Assembly: GCA_017429505.1 (NCBI GenBank) | Contig: JAFROW010000009.1 | Coordinates: 253,809-317,808, forward strand | DNA length: 64,000 nucleotides | Origin: Clostridia bacterium | GTDB taxonomy: Bacteria > Bacillota > Clostridia > TANB77 > CAG-508 | Direction: 5' to 3' | Shown: piece after piece, positions 62,085 through 64,000 of the stretch | Layout: each line of letters begins with the position of its first letter | Position numbering within the stretch: the stretch's first letter is position 1 | The notes under the pieces: model-generated | What the model was told of the DNA's origin: nothing | The model's database searches: none | Seen by the model: the letters and a program-made list of their open reading frames with translations, nothing else | Made by a program: the position numbers and the translations under genes

Positions 62085-63866
62085 TTGAAAAAAGAAACAA
62101 AAAAAGAAAATATATTTTCAGGAGCAATAAGTATGCAAGATGAAATTTCGCCAGCATATATTAATTTAAAAAATCCGAAATATATAGAAATAGATAATAT
62201 GTATTATGCAGGATTAATTGTAGTTAATTATTATAGAGAGCAAGAAGATTTAATTTTAAAATCATTAATCGAGACAAATATAAATATGAATATTTCGGTT
62301 TTTTATGAAAAACAGGATCCATATTCAACAATAAAAGATTTAACATATCATATAGGAAATGTTGGTGTTGATATTAATTCAAGTAATCAAAATAGGCAAG
62401 ATATAGATTTAGCAGTTTACACATATAATGATGCAAAATATATTAGAAAAGAGATGCAAGTAAACAAAGAAGATTTATATTTCTTATGTATTTATATTGA
62501 TATTTATTCTGAAGATTTAAAAGAATTGGAATATTGTATAAATAAAATTGAAGGAGTAATGCAGGCAAAAGGCTTAATTACAAAAAGGGCGAATTTTAGG
62601 CAAGAGCAGGTTTTTAAATCTTGTTTGCCATTTATGGAAAATAATTTAGACATAAAAAAATCTGCAAGAAGAAATATTTTAACATCAGGATTGCTTTCTA
62701 CTTATCCATTTATTTCTGCATCAATATTTGATGAAAATGGAATTTTTATTGGTAGAAATATTTACAATAATTCTTTAATTTTTATAGACAGATATAATAC
62801 AAATAAATACAAAAATGCGAATATGTGTATTTTTGGAACAAGTGGTTCTGGAAAATCATTTTTTACAAAATTATTAATTTTAAGATATAGATTACTTGGA
62901 ATTGAGCAATATGTAATAGATCCAGAAAGAGAATATTTAGAAATTTGCAAAAATTTGCATGGAACACAAATAAAAATTGGACCTGCATCAGATACTTTTG
63001 TAAATGTAATGGATATTAGAGAAGAAAGTTTAGAAGATGGAGAAAATGGTTATTTAGCAACAAAAATAAGTAAATTAATTGGATTTTTTAATTTGATTTT
63101 TGGAGAATTAAATGAAGAAGAAAAAGCACTTTTAGAAGAAAAGTTAATAGAAACATATAATTTAAAAGGGATAAATTTTAATGATAAAAGTTTATATAAT
63201 TCAAAAAAATTTAAATCAAGTAAAGACATGCCTTTACTAGAAGATTTATATCACGTTTTAGAAAAAGATAAAAATACAAAAAAATTTCAAATAAAATTAA
63301 TTCCATTTGTAAAAGGTTCACTTAATTTTTTTAATCATTATACAAATATAGAACTAAATAATAAATTAATAATTGCAGATGTTTATGAATTAGGTGAAGA
63401 TAATTTAAAATATGGAATGTATTTATTTACAGATTTATTTTGGGACAAAATTAAAATAAATAGAAAAAATAAAAAAGCAATTTATTTAGATGAAATTTGG
63501 AGGCTAATTGGAGTGACTTCAAATAAAGATGTAGCATCATTTATTTATAAAATTTTTAAAACAATTAGAAAATACGGAGGAAGTGGAGTTGCAATAACTC
63601 AAGATGTTTCAGATTTATTTAGCTTAGAAAATGGAACTTATGGAAAAAGTGTTTTAAATAATTCAAGTATAAAAAACTTTTTTTCTTTGGAAGAAGAAAA
63701 TATAAAAATATTATCAGAAAATATTAATTTATCTGAAAAAGAAAAAATAGAAATTAAATCTTTAAAAAGAGGTGAAGCTTTAATGCTAGTGGGAGATGAC
63801 CATATTTTGACAAAAATAGAGTCATCTGATAAAGAAAAAGAATTAATTGAAGAAAAGAAAAATTAA
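62085..63866 (+). CDS. VirB4-family T4SS ATPase (second copy)
   Basis: The 593-residue protein has Walker A GTSGSGKSFFTKLLI (near residue 250), Walker B KKAIYLDEIWRLIG, and IRKYGGSGVAITQDVSDLF. It is a second VirB4/TraE-type ATPase, clearly diverged from the copy at 36896. AAAGGAGG precedes the TTG start by about ten bases. It is the middle gene of a cluster that continues beyond the window. Confidence 0.88.
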   Translation: MKKETKKENIFSGAISMQDEISPAYINLKNPKYIEIDNMYYAGLIVVNYYREQEDLILKSLIETNINMNISVFYEKQDPYSTIKDLTYHIGNVGVDINSSNQNRQDIDLAVYTYNDAKYIRKEMQVNKEDLYFLCIYIDIYSEDLKELEYCINKIEGVMQAKGLITKRANFRQEQVFKSCLPFMENNLDIKKSARRNILTSGLLSTYPFISASIFDENGIFIGRNIYNNSLIFIDRYNTNKYKNANMCIFGTSGSGKSFFTKLLILRYRLLGIEQYVIDPEREYLEICKNLHGTQIKIGPASDTFVNVMDIREESLEDGENGYLATKISKLIGFFNLIFGELNEEEKALLEEKLIETYNLKGINFNDKSLYNSKKFKSSKDMPLLEDLYHVLEKDKNTKKFQIKLIPFVKGSLNFFNHYTNIELNNKLIIADVYELGEDNLKYGMYLFTDLFWDKIKINRKNKKAIYLDEIWRLIGVTSNKDVASFIYKIFKTIRKYGGSGVAITQDVSDLFSLENGTYGKSVLNNSSIKNFFSLEEENIKILSENINLSEKEKIEIKSLKRGEALMLVGDDHILTKIESSDKEKELIEEKKN

Positions 63867-63882
63867 AAAAGAAGGTGGTATT

Positions 63883-64000
63883 ATTAAACAAAATTCAAAT
63901 ATAAAAAATAAAGATTTCAACAATATATTATTTGTTACAGAAATTGACAAAGAAATTTTTAAATTAATAAAAAAAGAATTAAAAAATAAATTAAATAAAA
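63883..64000 (+). CDS. Start of a further gene (cut by window)
   Basis: A frame open to the window end reads IKQNSNIKNKDFNNILFVTE. GAAGGTGG lies just upstream, but there is no ATG, GTG or TTG at the right distance; ATT at 63883 is the closest match, and TTG at 63847 is an alternative within the VirB4-like gene. Product unknown. It is likely co-transcribed with the VirB4 gene. Confidence 0.4.
   Translation, partial: MKQNSNIKNKDFNNILFVTEIDKEIFKLIKKELKNKLNK

Overview
The window is a low-GC, endospore-forming Firmicute (Clostridia-type) chromosome centred on its replication origin. The origin is shown by the order rpmH-rnpA-yidD-yidC-jag-mnmE-mnmG-rsmG-parA-parB on the left, dnaA-dnaN-recF-gyrB on the right, DnaA boxes on both sides of dnaA, and a DnaA-trio/AT-rich unwinding region between dnaA and dnaN. 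Sporulation genes (spoIIR, spmA, spmB, a GerMN protein, an AbrB-type regulator) and several TGTCGAA (Spo0A-box-like) pairs support a spore former. I cannot name a species; few genes carry recognisable species markers.

Layout. 1-12 kb: dnaX (cut by the window edge), SRP RNA, tadA, two DUF4160-type small genes, tRNA-Arg, a WG-repeat membrane protein, two sugar-phosphate enzymes (phosphoglucomutase, UDP-sugar pyrophosphorylase), pyrBI with an attenuator-like leader, and a HicB-like antitoxin. 12-25 kb: spoIIR, murA, walJ-like hydrolase, spmAB, an ECF sigma/anti-sigma pair, a broken AAA-ATPase-like gene, abrB-type regulator, rsmI, a trmN6-like methylase, GerMN and VanW proteins. 25-34 kb: a 1432-residue acyl-CoA dehydratase activase fusion, a DUF2442/DUF4160 pair, a J-domain membrane protein and an ABC exporter. 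34-42 kb: a type IV secretion (T4SS) cluster on the minus strand (three VirB2-like proteins, PrgI/VirB3-like, TraC-like, VirB4 ATPase, VirB6-like channel with a PQPVN repeat). 42-57 kb: two tRNA-Ser genes, DUF4446, parBA, rsmG, mnmG, mnmE, jag, yidC, yidD, rnpA, rpmH, oriC, dnaA, dnaN, recF. 57-64 kb: gyrB, decayed sequence, then a plus-strand cluster with a leader RNA of three imperfect repeats plus terminator, a PBECR4-like protein, a second TraC-like protein, a second VirB4 ATPase, and the start of a further gene.

The most unusual material is the second cluster at 60.4-64 kb. Tandem Spo0A-box-like motifs lie just upstream of promoters for both the RNA/PBECR4-like unit and the TraC/VirB4 unit. 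The same box-spacer-promoter arrangement also stands before a 36-codon membrane-peptide gene at 15.5 kb, and a perfect box pair without a clear promoter lies near parA. This suggests a chromosomal T4SS wired to sporulation or stationary phase, with an RNA-leader/nuclease-like module that resembles type III toxin-antitoxin layout. That is inference; no relaxase, coupling protein or integrase is visible in the window.

Other points are a slippery A7 run in dnaX with an immediate -1 stop, a leader-peptide attenuator before pyrBI, a set of intergenic inverted-repeat elements placed just upstream of minus-strand genes, and a structured gyrB leader. Many starts were moved to internal ATG/GTG/TTG codons because a strong ribosome binding site sits inside the longest open frame.
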